Shown: positions 54,976-63,733, numbered from the stretch's first letter. The stretch is DNA of 64,000 bases from CAMDPA01 sp965223035 (GCA_965223035.1 OZ244980.1:2046001-2110000), one strand, 5' to 3'. Program-made: numbers and translations. The notes: a model not told the origin generated them from the sequence alone.

Positions 54976-55586
54976 ATCCTGCGCATCCAAAATTGCATCG
55001 GCTTGTCGGTTTCAGCAGGCTCACCGATCTCTTTCCACCGGTAGGAGCCGATCAGACCGTCCACCGGCGCGTAGCCGCGCTTGCGCCAAAATCCGTCAAG
55101 TGGTCGATAGCCGGCAGGCTTGCGCGGATCATCTTCGGCGCGAACGACCGCGCAGAACGACGCCAGCGAAAACGGACCGCTGGCACTGCGGATGTTCCGA
55201 CCGTGTACTTCGCGGTGATCGAAAAACGCATGCCCAATGCCCCGACCGCGATAGGCGGGCAACAGCACCGACTCGCCGAGATAGAACACGCGGTCCGGAT
55301 CCAGGCCATAGGTGGTGAACAGCGGGACGAATTCAGCGGAGTGCCCATGCAGCGGGGCGGCGGTGGCTGCACCGACGATCTCGTCACCGGCGATCGCCGC
55401 GACGATGATGGCGTCAGCCGCGCGTGCGAAGTCAGCCAGATAGGCCTGCTCATAGTCGAGCGAGCCGTCGTAGAGATAGGGCCACTCGCGGAACACATCG
55501 ATGCGCAAACGCGCGACAGCCGGCAGCGCCGACGTCAAATGGTGTCCGGTCAACCGCTCGATGCGGACCTCTCCGAACGCTTCCAT
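54972..55586 (-). CDS. GNAT-family N-acetyltransferase
   Basis: 204 residues from ATG 55586, preceded by GGAGGTCGG, a strong ribosome binding site; longer frames start at 55628. Acetyl-CoA-binding core VFYLGESVLLPAYRGRGIGHAFFDHRE (residues about 108-134) with the R/QxxGxG/A motif as RGRGIG. N-terminal helix LRIDVFREWPYLYDG is found in a subgroup of uncharacterised GNATs. Substrate unknown. Ends just beyond a type 2 remnant; stands alone on the minus strand. Confidence 0.85.
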   Translation of the reverse strand: MEAFGEVRIERLTGHHLTSALPAVARLRIDVFREWPYLYDGSLDYEQAYLADFARAADAIIVAAIAGDEIVGAATAAPLHGHSAEFVPLFTTYGLDPDRVFYLGESVLLPAYRGRGIGHAFFDHREVHGRNIRSASGPFSLASFCAVVRAEDDPRKPAGYRPLDGFWRKRGYAPVDGLIGSYRWKEIGEPAETDKPMQFWMRRI

Positions 55587-55603
55587 CTTGCCGACCTCCT
55601 TCA

Positions 55604-55704
55604 GCGTTTCAGAGTGCGCTGGAACCATCCCGCTCCCATCCGGCCATCAATCACCACATCCTGCCAACCGGAGGCACGGCGCTTCCGCCACAAGCGGACG
55701 GGCT
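55604..55704 (+). repeat. Type 2 intergenic element, copy J
   Basis: CAGCGTTTCAGAGTGCGCTG, GAACCATCCCGCTCCC, inverted ATCCGGCCATC / GGAGGC, then GCTTCCGCCACAAGCGGACGG and directly the CTAG of type 1 copy 11. Immediately upstream of the acetyltransferase start, so it carries that gene's leader. Confidence 0.75.
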
Positions 55705-55768
55705 CTAGAGCAACCTGCCTTTAATCGGAATCGGAACGATCCCGATTAAAGGCGCAAAGATGATCTAA
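55705..55768. repeat. Type 1 palindromic repeat, copy 11
   Basis: CTAGAGCAACCTGCC, stem TTTAATCGG / CCGATTAAA with AATCGGAACGATC loop region, GGCGCAAAGATGATCTA. Joined end to end with type 2 copy J at a shared CTAG. Confidence 0.9.
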
Positions 55769-55928
55769 GGCGCCATGTCGTATCGTACCATGTCGGTCCA
55801 CCTGAAAATCGCCGAGGTTGCCGCCCACCCATGGCCGACATCCTGCATGATCGGCTGGACGTCCGCTGGTCGCGAGGTCATCGTTTCCGGCTCGCTCAAG
55901 GGGCACGATCGCGGCCAGGTGCTCAGAG

Positions 55929-56897
55929 TTACTGCTTGAGCACCTCGACCTGCATGTTGCGCCCCGACCTGACCGCGAATGTATGGCGGTAGCTGTTTCC
56001 CTGCGACCTAGCATTGACCGTGTATGTCCCGGGCGCGAGCAAATGCGATGGTAAAGCGCCGGCGCTGACCTTTACCAGATCGCCATCCCGATCAATTATG
56101 CTCCACGTCGTGTCGGCGATCGCCTCCCCGCCCGCCCGCGTCACCAGCCTGAACGTTACGCGGGCGGCATGGTGGATGACGGTGGCTTCGGTGAGCTTGC
56201 CGGGTTCAACGGTCAACTCCGCGGCCACCGTCGCATTGGCATCGCCATACCTGGAAACGATGCGATAGAGCCCGGAGTTCAAGCGGAACAGTTGTCCGGC
56301 GCGCGCGCCCGTGACGACGCGCGGCTGCCGACCGAAGCGGTCGCGCTGATCGGAGAACACGTCATAGGTTGCAGTGCCCTGGGCGATCGGTTGGTTGTTG
56401 CCCAGCAGCATTTGCACTTTCAACAACCCTGCGTTGAGCACAAAGGTCTCCGTTTTGCGCGATAGCGCCGCAACCTTGATCTTGCGCGTGACGTTGGCCT
56501 GACCAAAAGCGGCATTGATCAGGTATTCGCCCGGTGCGATATCGACCACCGGGACAGCGCTACGATGTATGCCAATCAACTTCGGTTTGCCGTTTGCCGC
56601 GCCAGGCAAAAATATTCGCCAAACCAGCCCCTGGGAGATGTGCTGTCCGTCCTCAGTGACCCGAGCCAGCAGCTTGAGCTCGCCGCCATTGGCTGTTTTG
56701 GTGGCCATTTGGCCAGGAACTGTGACACCGGGCGTGGCTTGCCGCGACCCCTTACCGGTCGCGTCCTGACTGTCCGCGTGGATCGCGCCTTGCAGAATAT
56801 CAAGGCCAAACGGACTGAGCTGTTGCTGAGCGTGCGCGGGCACCGCGGCAAGCCCGAGGTACCAGACGGCAGCCGCTAATCCGACGCGCCCCATCAT
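55929..56897 (-). CDS. Exported protein with beta-repeat (PEGA/carboxypeptidase-regulatory-like) units
   Basis: 322 residues from ATG 56897 or 56894. Signal peptide GRVGLAAAVWYLGLAAVPAHA cut after AHA. The mature protein has at least three related segments with a GxYxVxAxxGxxxxxxxxxV pattern: GEYLINAAFGQANVTRKIKV, GLYRIVSRYGDANATVAAEL and GTYTVNARSQGNSYRHTFAV. The same pattern recurs at least six times in the vWA protein encoded 440 bp upstream on the same strand, so the two are probably related and work together at the envelope. No enzymatic motif is seen; a scaffold or binding role is inferred. Confidence 0.7.
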   Translation of the reverse strand: MMGRVGLAAAVWYLGLAAVPAHAQQQLSPFGLDILQGAIHADSQDATGKGSRQATPGVTVPGQMATKTANGGELKLLARVTEDGQHISQGLVWRIFLPGAANGKPKLIGIHRSAVPVVDIAPGEYLINAAFGQANVTRKIKVAALSRKTETFVLNAGLLKVQMLLGNNQPIAQGTATYDVFSDQRDRFGRQPRVVTGARAGQLFRLNSGLYRIVSRYGDANATVAAELTVEPGKLTEATVIHHAARVTFRLVTRAGGEAIADTTWSIIDRDGDLVKVSAGALPSHLLAPGTYTVNARSQGNSYRHTFAVRSGRNMQVEVLKQ

Positions 56898-57338
56898 GCT
56901 CCGCACCAGCTTCAATCTCAGGTCGGTGCGGTGCCAGCATTCACGTTGTGGCTGCGCATTTCTCACGACATCACCCCCAGAAGTCCGATCGGCTCGCTTC
57001 AACCCGTCCGTCGCCATCACGTCTGTACGGATTGCGGGTGCGCGAGGCTGCATATGCCGCTTGGGTCGACCCCCATACGCGAGTCGTGTGCCACGACGAA
57101 TAGGGCAATCGCTCCGTCGTCATCACCAGCACCCGTTCCCCGATCTTGCCGCGCGTCGATCCTGACCCAGCCCGTCAACCGTACGCGTTTGCGTCCGGTC
57201 CGATGTAGATTTAGCGCCGCTGGGCGCCAACAATGTGGTGGACGTTGACCGCTCTGCTGCGCCGTGCGGTCAGGTCCCCTTCGCGTGCGCCGCAGCATCA
57301 CAACTGGCGCCCGCCCGTGCAGGCCGGTGCGTGGCCGA
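56898..57338. other. Gap between the two beta-repeat protein genes
   Basis: 440 bases with no supportable gene. Minus-strand frames of up to 110 codons exist but are Arg/Pro-rich and lack ribosome binding sites. No type 1 or type 2 repeat. May contain a promoter for the downstream gene. Confidence 0.35.
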
Positions 57339-59402
57339 TCATCCGCCGACTTCAACCACGCTGGATTGGCCGGCTTTCACGTCAAATGTCTGCTGCAATT
57401 GCTTGTCCCGGATCGCTGCCTTGACCGTATAGGTACCGGCCACGAGCGCGAGCAGTGGTTGGCTTTGGCCGGTATGCCAGACCGAGCGTCCGCGGCTGTC
57501 GAACACCTGCCAAAGCACCTCACCGCGAACAGTCGTGCCCATTTGTTCGGCAATTTTCAGCCGCACCGCACCAGCTCCCGTCTTCAATGTGACGCGCAGA
57601 TTGCTGCCGCCTTTGATGTCGGCATCGTATCTGGCGACCGCGTTCTGTGCGCCGACTCGCGCCTCGAAGCGGTATCGGCCCGGGGTCAAGTCGACGATCG
57701 GTTCGGCCTCTCCGTTTCGCGTGATGACCTGTTTGGCACCACCAATGCGTTCAACCCGGTAACTGATCGGCAGGCCTTCGGGCACTCCTTTGCCGATCCG
57801 CGTGACCAAGCGAGCGGACACGGCATTCAAGGTGATGGTGCGGCTGCTCGCCGTGCCGGCCGTCACCGCTATACGCTGGCCGACCGATGCCGTGCCTTGC
57901 TGAACCGAAACCAGATAATAGCCTTTCGGCAGCACCAGATCGAGCGTGTCGCCAACACGTCGCAACACCTCGCGCCGTCCGGTTGGACTGGTTGCATCAT
58001 CGCGCTCGATGACAATGCGCGTCGCGCGTGGCTGGAGGCCCTTGACGGATCGCTGAACATCGATGCGCAAGCTGCCGGCGTCGAGCGCCAGCGCCACGTG
58101 CCGGAGCTGCCCGGCGGTGACGGTTACGGTCTTGGTTGCGCGCGCCAACCCGGCTTGGGCGTGGACCCGATAGGATCCGGCCGGGACCACCAAGTTATAG
58201 GTTCCGGCACGCCTCAGCCACACCGGTTTGCCGGGCGCTTGGTTCGAAGCGCTATCGACCGTCTCTACCGTGAGTGTCGCATCGTTCAGGATCGGACCGC
58301 CCTTGGCGAGCGGCGCAGAGATGGCCAGCATCGCAGCATCGAGAGACAGGACGACCGGCTGCGCGGTGCGGGAGGTAACCTCGACGGTGCGCTTGGCCTC
58401 CACCAATCCGGCTTCGGCCACCACCTGATAACGACCGTTGGGTAGCTCACGGCTGATGGTCGGCGCCGTCGCCTGTGCCACAGCGAGCGTCGGTGCCGAT
58501 GCCCCCGTTTTCATCACCCGCCACCGGATCGGCGCATCGATCAACGCACCACCACTGTTGAGCCGCGCCGCCAAGTGGAGACCGGGCAAGTGATCGTCGA
58601 GCCGCACCTGCGCCGGCTTGGCAGCTGCACGCGGGTGGATGGGACGTCGTGTGGACCGCGGCCGCAACGCAACGGATGGCCGCGGGTCGGTACCGATCAA
58701 CGCCATCACCTGTTTGATGGATGGCGCGGCCGAACGGGCATCGGGCGCGGCAAAAAACTTGCCGCCCGTCTGCGCGGCCACGCAGCTCATGACAGCGGCA
58801 TCGTGCTGTTTCATGCCGACGCCGACGACATGGATGGCAAGCCCCGGATTCCGGCGCTTCAGCGCCGTCGCGACCTGACACGGATCCTCGCCGCGACAGC
58901 TCGCCAGGTCATCCATGATGATCACCATGCTGGTTTTGCCGTCGCCGGCGCGGCTGACCGGGAGCGGGGCCGCGGCGGTGCGCATGGCCAACACGACGGG
59001 GCTAAAGCCCCTCGGCCGGTATCTGCGCAATGCGTCAAGGAGCGGCTCCCGATTGGATGAAATTGGCGCCACGACCGCCGCGTCCGTGCAGTCGGAGCGA
59101 CGCTGTGCGCCGAACGTCGTCAGTCCGATCGCCGAGCCTGGCCGGATGGTCGGCAGCACGGCGAGCAACTGGTCGCGCACCACAACGTACTTATTGGACG
59201 GATCGCCGCTCAGCCTGGCATTCATCGAATTCGAGCCGTCAAGCACGATCATCGCGTGCGCAGGTGTTTGGGCGAGCGCCTCTGCGGGCACGCCAAGTGC
59301 TACGGCGACCCACCCGATCAGCGCGAGGCGGAGCGCTTGGGTCAACCGGACCAACGGATCGGAATTTGACAGCGATGACAAAAGCCTAAAGGGAGTTTGC
59401 AT
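57339..59402 (-). CDS. Exported von Willebrand factor A domain protein with tandem beta-repeats
   Basis: 687 residues from ATG 59402. Signal peptide about 20-45 (LRLALIGWVAVALGVPAEALA). vWA domain about 48-250 with the MIDAS motif DGSNSM, a Thr in LTTFG and Asp in MDDLASC. After a basic linker the C-terminal 400 residues hold at least six repeats of GxYxVxAxxGxxxxxxxxxV type: GRYQVVAEAGLVEAKRTVEV, GSYRVHAQAGLARATKTVTV, GYYLVSVQQGTASVGQRIAV, GRYRFEARVGAQNAVARYDA, GTYTVKAAIRDKQLQQTFDV. Architecture suggests a periplasmic or surface adhesion/scaffold protein; partner likely the 55929 protein. No regulatory site recognised. Confidence 0.78.
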   Translation of the reverse strand: MQTPFRLLSSLSNSDPLVRLTQALRLALIGWVAVALGVPAEALAQTPAHAMIVLDGSNSMNARLSGDPSNKYVVVRDQLLAVLPTIRPGSAIGLTTFGAQRRSDCTDAAVVAPISSNREPLLDALRRYRPRGFSPVVLAMRTAAAPLPVSRAGDGKTSMVIIMDDLASCRGEDPCQVATALKRRNPGLAIHVVGVGMKQHDAAVMSCVAAQTGGKFFAAPDARSAAPSIKQVMALIGTDPRPSVALRPRSTRRPIHPRAAAKPAQVRLDDHLPGLHLAARLNSGGALIDAPIRWRVMKTGASAPTLAVAQATAPTISRELPNGRYQVVAEAGLVEAKRTVEVTSRTAQPVVLSLDAAMLAISAPLAKGGPILNDATLTVETVDSASNQAPGKPVWLRRAGTYNLVVPAGSYRVHAQAGLARATKTVTVTAGQLRHVALALDAGSLRIDVQRSVKGLQPRATRIVIERDDATSPTGRREVLRRVGDTLDLVLPKGYYLVSVQQGTASVGQRIAVTAGTASSRTITLNAVSARLVTRIGKGVPEGLPISYRVERIGGAKQVITRNGEAEPIVDLTPGRYRFEARVGAQNAVARYDADIKGGSNLRVTLKTGAGAVRLKIAEQMGTTVRGEVLWQVFDSRGRSVWHTGQSQPLLALVAGTYTVKAAIRDKQLQQTFDVKAGQSSVVEVGG

Positions 59403-59614
59403 GCTCGGCTTGCGGTTCTCTTGGCAGTGTGTCTGCGGCTTCGACGGGGACGGACGGGAGATTGTCGCAGATCCGGAATTAGGGTACATCAACGCGCCTT
59501 ATGTTGGACCGCCAAGGTGGTCCAATGTATGGCGCCAACATGATCGACTCTTTGCGATCGAGCAACTCTCCGCGTTGATCCGGAGCGGCAGCGCGGTACC
59601 ATGCAGGTTGCTCA

Positions 59615-59706
59615 CCACTTTAAGAGCGATCATCTTTGCGCCTTAAATCGGAACCGGCGCAATTGGCATCGGCGTTGCGGTTCCGATTTAAGGCGCGATG
59701 ATCTAG
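59615..59706. repeat. Type 1 palindromic repeat, copy 12 (long subtype)
   Basis: CCACTTTAAGAGCGATCATC, then TTGCGCCTTAAATCGG, loop GGCGCAATTGGCATCGGC, returning stem and GCGCGATGATCTAG. Differs from copy 6 by one loop base, so these two are recent relatives. Lies in the divergent gap before the nitroreductase start. Confidence 0.9.
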
Positions 59707-59726
59707 CTGGGGTCAAAAGCAAGACG

Positions 59727-60296
59727 ATGACAAATCCCACGATCGACCTGTTGCTCCAGCGCCGCTCAGTGAAAGCGCTGGCTGCGCCGGGACCGGACGC
59801 CGATCAACTGGCTGCGATCCTGACCGCTGCTGCGCGCGTTCCAGACCACAAAGCGCTCGTGCCCTGGCGGTTTATCGTGTTCGAGGGGGATGCGCGGGAG
59901 CGGTTCGGCGCCATGTTGGCCGACGTGTTGCTGCGAGAAGAGACCGATCCGCCCTCGCAGATCAGACTCGATACCGAGCGGCAGCGGTTGATGAGCGCGC
60001 CATTGGTGATCGCCGCGATCAGTCACGCTTTCGATCGGCCCGGCGCCCCCGAATGGGAGCAGGTGCTGTCCTGCGGCGCGGCCTGCCAAAACCTGTGCCT
60101 AGCGGCCAACGCCTTGGGATTCGGTACGCAATGGGTGACCCGCTGGTATGCCTACAGCCCGGGCGTCAGGGTGCACCTCGGTCTGAAGCCCGTGGAGCGC
60201 GTGGCTGGTTTCATCCACATCGGCACGCCGATCGAACGTCAGCCCGATCGCGCCCGCCCAAGCCTGGAAACCATCGTCTCGCACTATCAGGCTTGA
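59727..60296 (+). CDS. Nitroreductase-family flavoprotein
   Basis: 189 residues from ATG 59727; a longer frame begins in the repeat and is not used. FMN-binding fold: LLLQRRSVKALAAPGPD, RVPDHKALVPWRFIVFEGDARE, the QNLCLAANALGFGTQW loop and FIHIGTPIE. Resembles the NADH-dependent YdjA-like group of small nitroreductases. Substrate unknown; reduction of nitroaromatics or quinones is family knowledge. It is 50 bp before the flavin reductase gene in the same direction, which may be a functional pair. Confidence 0.85.
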   Translation: MTNPTIDLLLQRRSVKALAAPGPDADQLAAILTAAARVPDHKALVPWRFIVFEGDARERFGAMLADVLLREETDPPSQIRLDTERQRLMSAPLVIAAISHAFDRPGAPEWEQVLSCGAACQNLCLAANALGFGTQWVTRWYAYSPGVRVHLGLKPVERVAGFIHIGTPIERQPDRARPSLETIVSHYQA

Positions 60297-60346
60297 GCCG
60301 AGCGGCGGCGCGCATCCAGATCGACAACACAAGGGAACGGCCAAAC

Positions 60347-60979
60347 ATGCACTATGACGCACGTCAAGGTCACGGCGAATTGGAGCGCGACCCGTTCAAG
60401 TCGATCGTCGCCCCTCGACCCGTGGGCTGGATCTCCACACTCAGCTCGGACGGCATCTGCAACCTGGCGCCCTACAGCTTCTTCAACGCGGTCGGCGAGG
60501 ACCCGCACTACGTGATGTTCTCCTCCACCGGCATCAAAGACAGCGTGCGCAACGTCGAGGCGACCGGCGAATTCGTTTGCTCGCTGGCGACGTGGGATCT
60601 GCACCACGCCGTCAACCTCAGCTCGGCCTCCGTGCCGATCGAGGTCGACGAATTCCCGATCGCTGGCCTGACCGCCGCCCCGTCGAAATTCGTCAAGCCG
60701 CCGCGGGTCAAAGAGAGCCCGGCCGCGCTGGAGTGCAGCCACGTGCAGACCATCCACTTGCCAAATCATGGCAAAGGCTTGGGAAATCACATCGTGATCG
60801 GCGCGGTGGTCGGCGTTTACATCGATGACGCCATGATCAAGAACGGCCGGGTGGCGACCGGTGACCTGCTGCCGATCGCCCGGCTGGGTGGGCGAGACTA
60901 CGCCGTGATCCGGCCGGACGCGATCTTTCCACTGGGGCGGCCGGTGGTCGATGAGCAAGGCGCGGTGCGCGTTAAGTAG
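60347..60979 (+). CDS. Flavin reductase-like (FMN-binding split barrel) protein
   Basis: 210 residues from ATG 60347; the long overlapping upstream frame belongs to the nitroreductase. Split-barrel flavin-binding motif PFKSIVAPRPVGWISTLSSDG, then NLAPYSFFNAV and DSVRNVEATGEFVCSLAT, typical of DIM6/NTAB-type proteins. Supplies reduced flavin to partner monooxygenases in many clusters; no partner is seen here. GGGAAC stands about 10 bases before the start. Confidence 0.85.
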   Translation: MHYDARQGHGELERDPFKSIVAPRPVGWISTLSSDGICNLAPYSFFNAVGEDPHYVMFSSTGIKDSVRNVEATGEFVCSLATWDLHHAVNLSSASVPIEVDEFPIAGLTAAPSKFVKPPRVKESPAALECSHVQTIHLPNHGKGLGNHIVIGAVVGVYIDDAMIKNGRVATGDLLPIARLGGRDYAVIRPDAIFPLGRPVVDEQGAVRVK

Positions 60980-61017
60980 CGCCCGTCTTGGCTGGATCAT
61001 GGCCGCCTCAGGCGGGT

Positions 61018-61077
61018 TAGAGCAACCTGCCTTTAATCGGCATCGCAACGATCCCGATTAAAGGCGCGATGATCTAG
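61018..61077. repeat. Type 1 palindromic repeat, copy 13
   Basis: TAGAGCAACCTGCC, stem TTTAATCGG / CCGATTAAA with a CATCGCAACGATC loop, GGCGCGATGATCTAG. The right CTAG provides the minus-strand stop codon of the small membrane protein gene. A short type 2-like end (GGATCATGGCCGCCTCAGGCGG) precedes it at 60992. Confidence 0.9.
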
Positions 61078-61394
61078 CCTTGCCCGCCTGCGCCACCATC
61101 CGGCCGCTGCCGTGGACGAAGCTTGTACCCGAGCGCCGCCCAGAGCGTGCCGAGCAGCAGCTGCATCACGAACAGGCCGGCCTCGCCACCAACTCCCCGC
61201 GCCGGCAAGATGTCCACGTAGGCGGCGAGCCACACCAAGATCGCTCCAGCACAGGCCGCGGCGAAGCCGGCGACGACCAATTTCTGCACCTGATTCGCCG
61301 ACCGCCCCATCACAAAACCCACGATGATCACGGCCGGGTTGAGCAGGGCGATCAACACCAACGAGAACGGATCGAACGGCTGCAGGCCACTCAC
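61074..61394 (-). CDS. Small membrane protein, translationally coupled to the rhodanese
   Basis: 106 residues from GTG 61394, whose GTGA overlaps the rhodanese TGA stop (61391-61393), a classic coupling overlap. Two to three membrane segments (PFSLVLIALLNPAVIIVGFVMG, VVAGFAAACAGAILVWLAAY, FVMQLLLGTLWAALGY). No family recognised; an alphaproteobacterial small membrane family is likely. The stop TAG at 61074-61076 lies in the repeat's CTAG. A longer ATG frame into the rhodanese gene is rejected. Confidence 0.65.
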   Translation of the reverse strand: MSGLQPFDPFSLVLIALLNPAVIIVGFVMGRSANQVQKLVVAGFAAACAGAILVWLAAYVDILPARGVGGEAGLFVMQLLLGTLWAALGYKLRPRQRPDGGAGGQG

Positions 61395-61918
61395 AGCCGA
61401 CCGTCCGCCGCCTGCTTCACGCCGGCTCGCAAAACTGGCGGACTCATGGTCTTGTTGCCGGTGCGGGTCGGGAGCCCCGATCGCAGCCAACCGCTGCCAT
61501 GTTGGCCGCCCGCGACGCCCTCGGCCACATTGATGACCTGTGTGAATCCGGCCCGCGTCAGTTCTCCTTGCAGCCAGCTTGTGCGGCCGCCGCTTCGACA
61601 GATCAGCGCCAACGGACGGCTGGGATCATTGTCCAAGATGCGTCGAAGGTGGGCCAAGAACGCCTGAGAGTCTTGGTGCATGGTGATCGCATGGGCACTG
61701 GCCGGCACGCCGGTTTCCAACCACTCGCTCGGACGTCGCACATCGACCAGCACCAGTTCACCCGCCATCGCCTTTGCGTGGGCATCGGCGGCGGTCATCA
61801 GGTGGCCGGGCGCGCGCGGCCACAGCCAGTAAAGTGTGGGCGCGGCATAGGCCAGGGCTGCGACGGTGCAGACCGCAGCGGCAACCAGCAGCAAGCTCAG
61901 CCGTCGGCGTCGTGACAT
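61391..61918 (-). CDS. Rhodanese-like domain protein, membrane-anchored
   Basis: 175 residues from ATG 61918; a frame to 61963 also starts with ATG. N-terminal membrane anchor (about 6-33), then a rhodanese domain with LVLVDVRRPSEWLETGVPASAHAI and the active-site loop CRSGGRTS (Cys107). CRSG(G/N)R loops transfer sulfane sulfur; the target is unknown. The domain faces the periplasm if the anchor is a signal anchor. Overlaps the membrane protein gene by 4 bp, forming a two-gene operon. Confidence 0.85.
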   Translation of the reverse strand: MSRRRRLSLLLVAAAVCTVAALAYAAPTLYWLWPRAPGHLMTAADAHAKAMAGELVLVDVRRPSEWLETGVPASAHAITMHQDSQAFLAHLRRILDNDPSRPLALICRSGGRTSWLQGELTRAGFTQVINVAEGVAGGQHGSGWLRSGLPTRTGNKTMSPPVLRAGVKQAADGRL

Positions 61919-62017
61919 GGGTGTGCTCCCGGGAATATCGCCTTCAGTCCCTGCAAAAGCCAATGGTCGGTCGCCCGCCGCCCGTTGGTCCGTCGGGTTG
62001 GCCGACAGCCAATAACG

Positions 62018-62335
62018 TCACCCCTGGCTCTCCAACTGGTCCTTCAGCTTTTCTTCCTCATATTGGATGAACCAACCGATCATCTGCCGCCACAGGGCCT
62101 CTGCCATGTCCGGCGGAAGGCCTCGATCCAACGCCCGCGCCCGCACCTTGTCGATCACCTGCTGATTGCGCCAAGGCACGCTGGCCTCCTGCCCCAGCCC
62201 GAGCTTGATCTGCCACGCGCGCTCGACATAGCCAAACCGCTCCGCCATCAGGTCGATCAATCCGTTGTCGATCCGGTCGATCTCGACGCGAACCTCAGAC
62301 AGATCCTGGCAATCTTGCGGCAGGCGGGCAGTCAT
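62018..62335 (-). CDS. Chorismate mutase (AroQ-type)
   Basis: 105 residues from ATG 62335. Three-helix AroQ fold: LSEVRVEIDRIDNGLIDLMAERFGYVERAWQIK with the Arg/Lys residues that bind chorismate, then RALDRGLPPDMAEALWRQMIGWFIQYEEEK. Converts chorismate to prephenate, or with PchB-like use acts as isochorismate-pyruvate lyase; the sequence cannot separate these. Single-domain length fits. A longer frame to 62725 comes from the repeat and is ignored. Confidence 0.82.
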   Translation of the reverse strand: MTARLPQDCQDLSEVRVEIDRIDNGLIDLMAERFGYVERAWQIKLGLGQEASVPWRNQQVIDKVRARALDRGLPPDMAEALWRQMIGWFIQYEEEKLKDQLESQG

Positions 62336-62369
62336 GATCGGCGCGCTCCGTGATTTGCGTTGATCGAAC

Positions 62370-62524
62370 CTATCGCGTTTCAGCGTGAGTGCGAACCCTC
62401 CCGCTCCCGCACCCCGTTGCTTTACTCGCCACCCCATGGCCTGATGTTCTGGGTGGCGAGTAGAGCAACGGGGCGGGCGCGCGGGCCGGCACGGCCGATC
62501 CGCCCAAAGGCGGACATGATCTAG
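62370..62524 (+). repeat. Type 2 intergenic element, copy K
   Basis: CGCGTTTCAGCGTGAG, CGAACCCTCCCGCTCCC, the longest internal hairpin of the set (CGTTGCTTTACTCGCCACCC paired with GGGTGGCGAGTAGAGCAACG), GGGCCGGCACGGC, GATCCGCCCAAAGGCGG and GACATGATCTAG. Upstream of the chorismate mutase start. Confidence 0.88.
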
Positions 62525-62689
62525 CATAGCTGAGCGCCGGCGGTCACCCGTCGCCAACGCGGGCAGGAACGTTGATTGTGAGCCGGAACCAGCTGAACCA
62601 CAGGCAACGTTGCTGGCCGGCTTGACCGGCAGCATCCCGACACGCTTCGCCGCCAATCTAAGGCGGCTGCGCCGCGCGGCGCGGCCGCC

Positions 62690-62757
62690 ACCGCAGGCGA
62701 GCGAAGTGGTGGAACCGGCCGGCACGGCCGACCCGCCTCAGGTGGACATGGTCTAGG
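62690..62757 (+). repeat. Type 2 intergenic element, copy L (right half)
   Basis: AAGTGGTGGAACCGGCCGGCACGGC, split as GTGGTGGAACC and GGCCGGCACGGC, followed by GACCCGCCTCAGGTGG and ACATGGTCTAG. Only the right half is clear. The remaining 62525-62982 region shows no gene. Confidence 0.65.
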
Positions 62758-62982
62758 GCCGAACCGAGGCCAGCCGCGTTCATTGGGCCGCAAGCGGTTG
62801 TTCGCGCCAGAATGCGAATGTATTTTTCCGGTCGGCTCACCCAAAATTTGGGGAAAACCTGGTACGGGCTCTGTAGCTTATCACAATTTCAGCGTACCGA
62901 TACCATCAGCTGGCGGAGCGCCCGTTCTGTGCGGCGCGGACCCTAAGCCGAAGCGTCCAACATCGTAGCCAATGAGGGGTAT
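62758..62982. other. Upstream region of the small membrane protein gene
   Basis: 225 bases with no gene; AT-richer than its surroundings near 62860-62900, where a promoter for the plus-strand gene may lie (for example TTCCGG then AAATTTGGGG), but no clear -35/-10 pair is visible. Confidence 0.3.
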
Positions 62983-63174
62983 ATGCTGTCTCGTCCTACC
63001 TTCGTCATTTGGGTGCTGTCCACCATCCTGGTCGTGCTCGTGATTGCCGCAAAATATTTCGGCGTCTCCAACCTGATCCCGGTCGCCGGCCCGATGGTGG
63101 CCAAGCACCTGTTTGAAGTGCTGTTGATCGGCTATGCATTGCTGTGGGCGGGGACTGTGTTCAAAGGCATCTAG
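62983..63174 (+). CDS. Small two-helix membrane protein
   Basis: 63 residues with two membrane segments (FVIWVLSTILVVLVIAAKYF and HLFEVLLIGYALLWAGTVF). The ATG at 62983 has GAGGGGT about 6 bases upstream, a good ribosome binding site. Small proteins of this type are widespread in alphaproteobacteria, function unknown. Its TAG stop at 63172-63174 is the CTAG of type 1 copy 14. Confidence 0.75.
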   Translation: MLSRPTFVIWVLSTILVVLVIAAKYFGVSNLIPVAGPMVAKHLFEVLLIGYALLWAGTVFKGI

Positions 63175-63234
63175 AGCAACCAGCCTTTAATCGGAATCGG
63201 AACGATCCCGATTAAAGGCGCAAAGATGATCTAG
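63171..63234. repeat. Type 1 palindromic repeat, copy 14
   Basis: CTAGAGCAACCAGCC, stem TTTAATCGG / CCGATTAAA, GGCGCAAAGATGATCTAG. Its right CTAG is directly followed by GGCCTGTTGTGATTCAG, the left end of the insertion sequence. Confidence 0.92.
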
Positions 63235-63247
63235 GGCCTGTTGTGAT

Positions 63248-63733
63248 TCAGCGCGAGTGTATCACAGTTGCTGCCGCATAGATCATTGCACGGTAGCTGC
63301 TGTCAGTCTTCTCGCTGCGTGTGGCGATACGCTTGAACTCCTTGAGTTTGCAGAAGAAGTTCTCGATGAGGTGGCGCCATTTGTAGATCTCCTCGTCGAT
63401 TTGGAGACGCCGTTTTCGTTTTGGTCTTTGCGAGATGACGATGCCGGCACCCCGCGCGTTCAGTTCATCAATGATCCAGTTGCAATCGTAGGCCTTGTCA
63501 GCGATCAGCGCTGCGAACTCGACCTTCTCGATCAGCGGTGCGACGCCGACCGTATCGTAGCGATTTCCGGGCAGCAGAACGAAGCGCACGAGACTGCCGA
63601 GGGCGTCGGTCAGTGCGACAATCTTCGTTGTCCACCCGCCCTTCGACTTGCCGATGGCCTGACTTTGAGTCCCCCTTTTGCGCCGTGTCCGTGGCGATGG
63701 ACATGGACGATGGTGGCATCGATCATCGCGCAC
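63248..63733 (-). CDS. IS5-family transposase, second frame (OrfB)
   Basis: 161 codons in the track frame, of which those after about 63680 are used in the fusion. Contains GGWTTKIVALTDA, the second Asp in LIADKAYD and the C-terminal catalytic Glu in WRHLIENFFCKLKEFKRIATR (Y/W-R-IE-K signature). Stop TGA at 63248-63250, so the IS provides its own stop here. All DDE residues present; the element could be active. Confidence 0.88.
   Translation of the reverse strand: MRDDRCHHRPCPSPRTRRKRGTQSQAIGKSKGGWTTKIVALTDALGSLVRFVLLPGNRYDTVGVAPLIEKVEFAALIADKAYDCNWIIDELNARGAGIVISQRPKRKRRLQIDEEIYKWRHLIENFFCKLKEFKRIATRSEKTDSSYRAMIYAAATVIHSR

Noticed and set aside
57264..58445. 393-codon plus-strand open frame
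   Set aside because: Antisense of the vWA gene; high-GC shadow without start signal or recognisable motif.
62336..62725. N-terminal extension of chorismate mutase
   Set aside because: Extension is encoded by type 2 copy K and adds Arg/Pro-rich sequence unrelated to the family.
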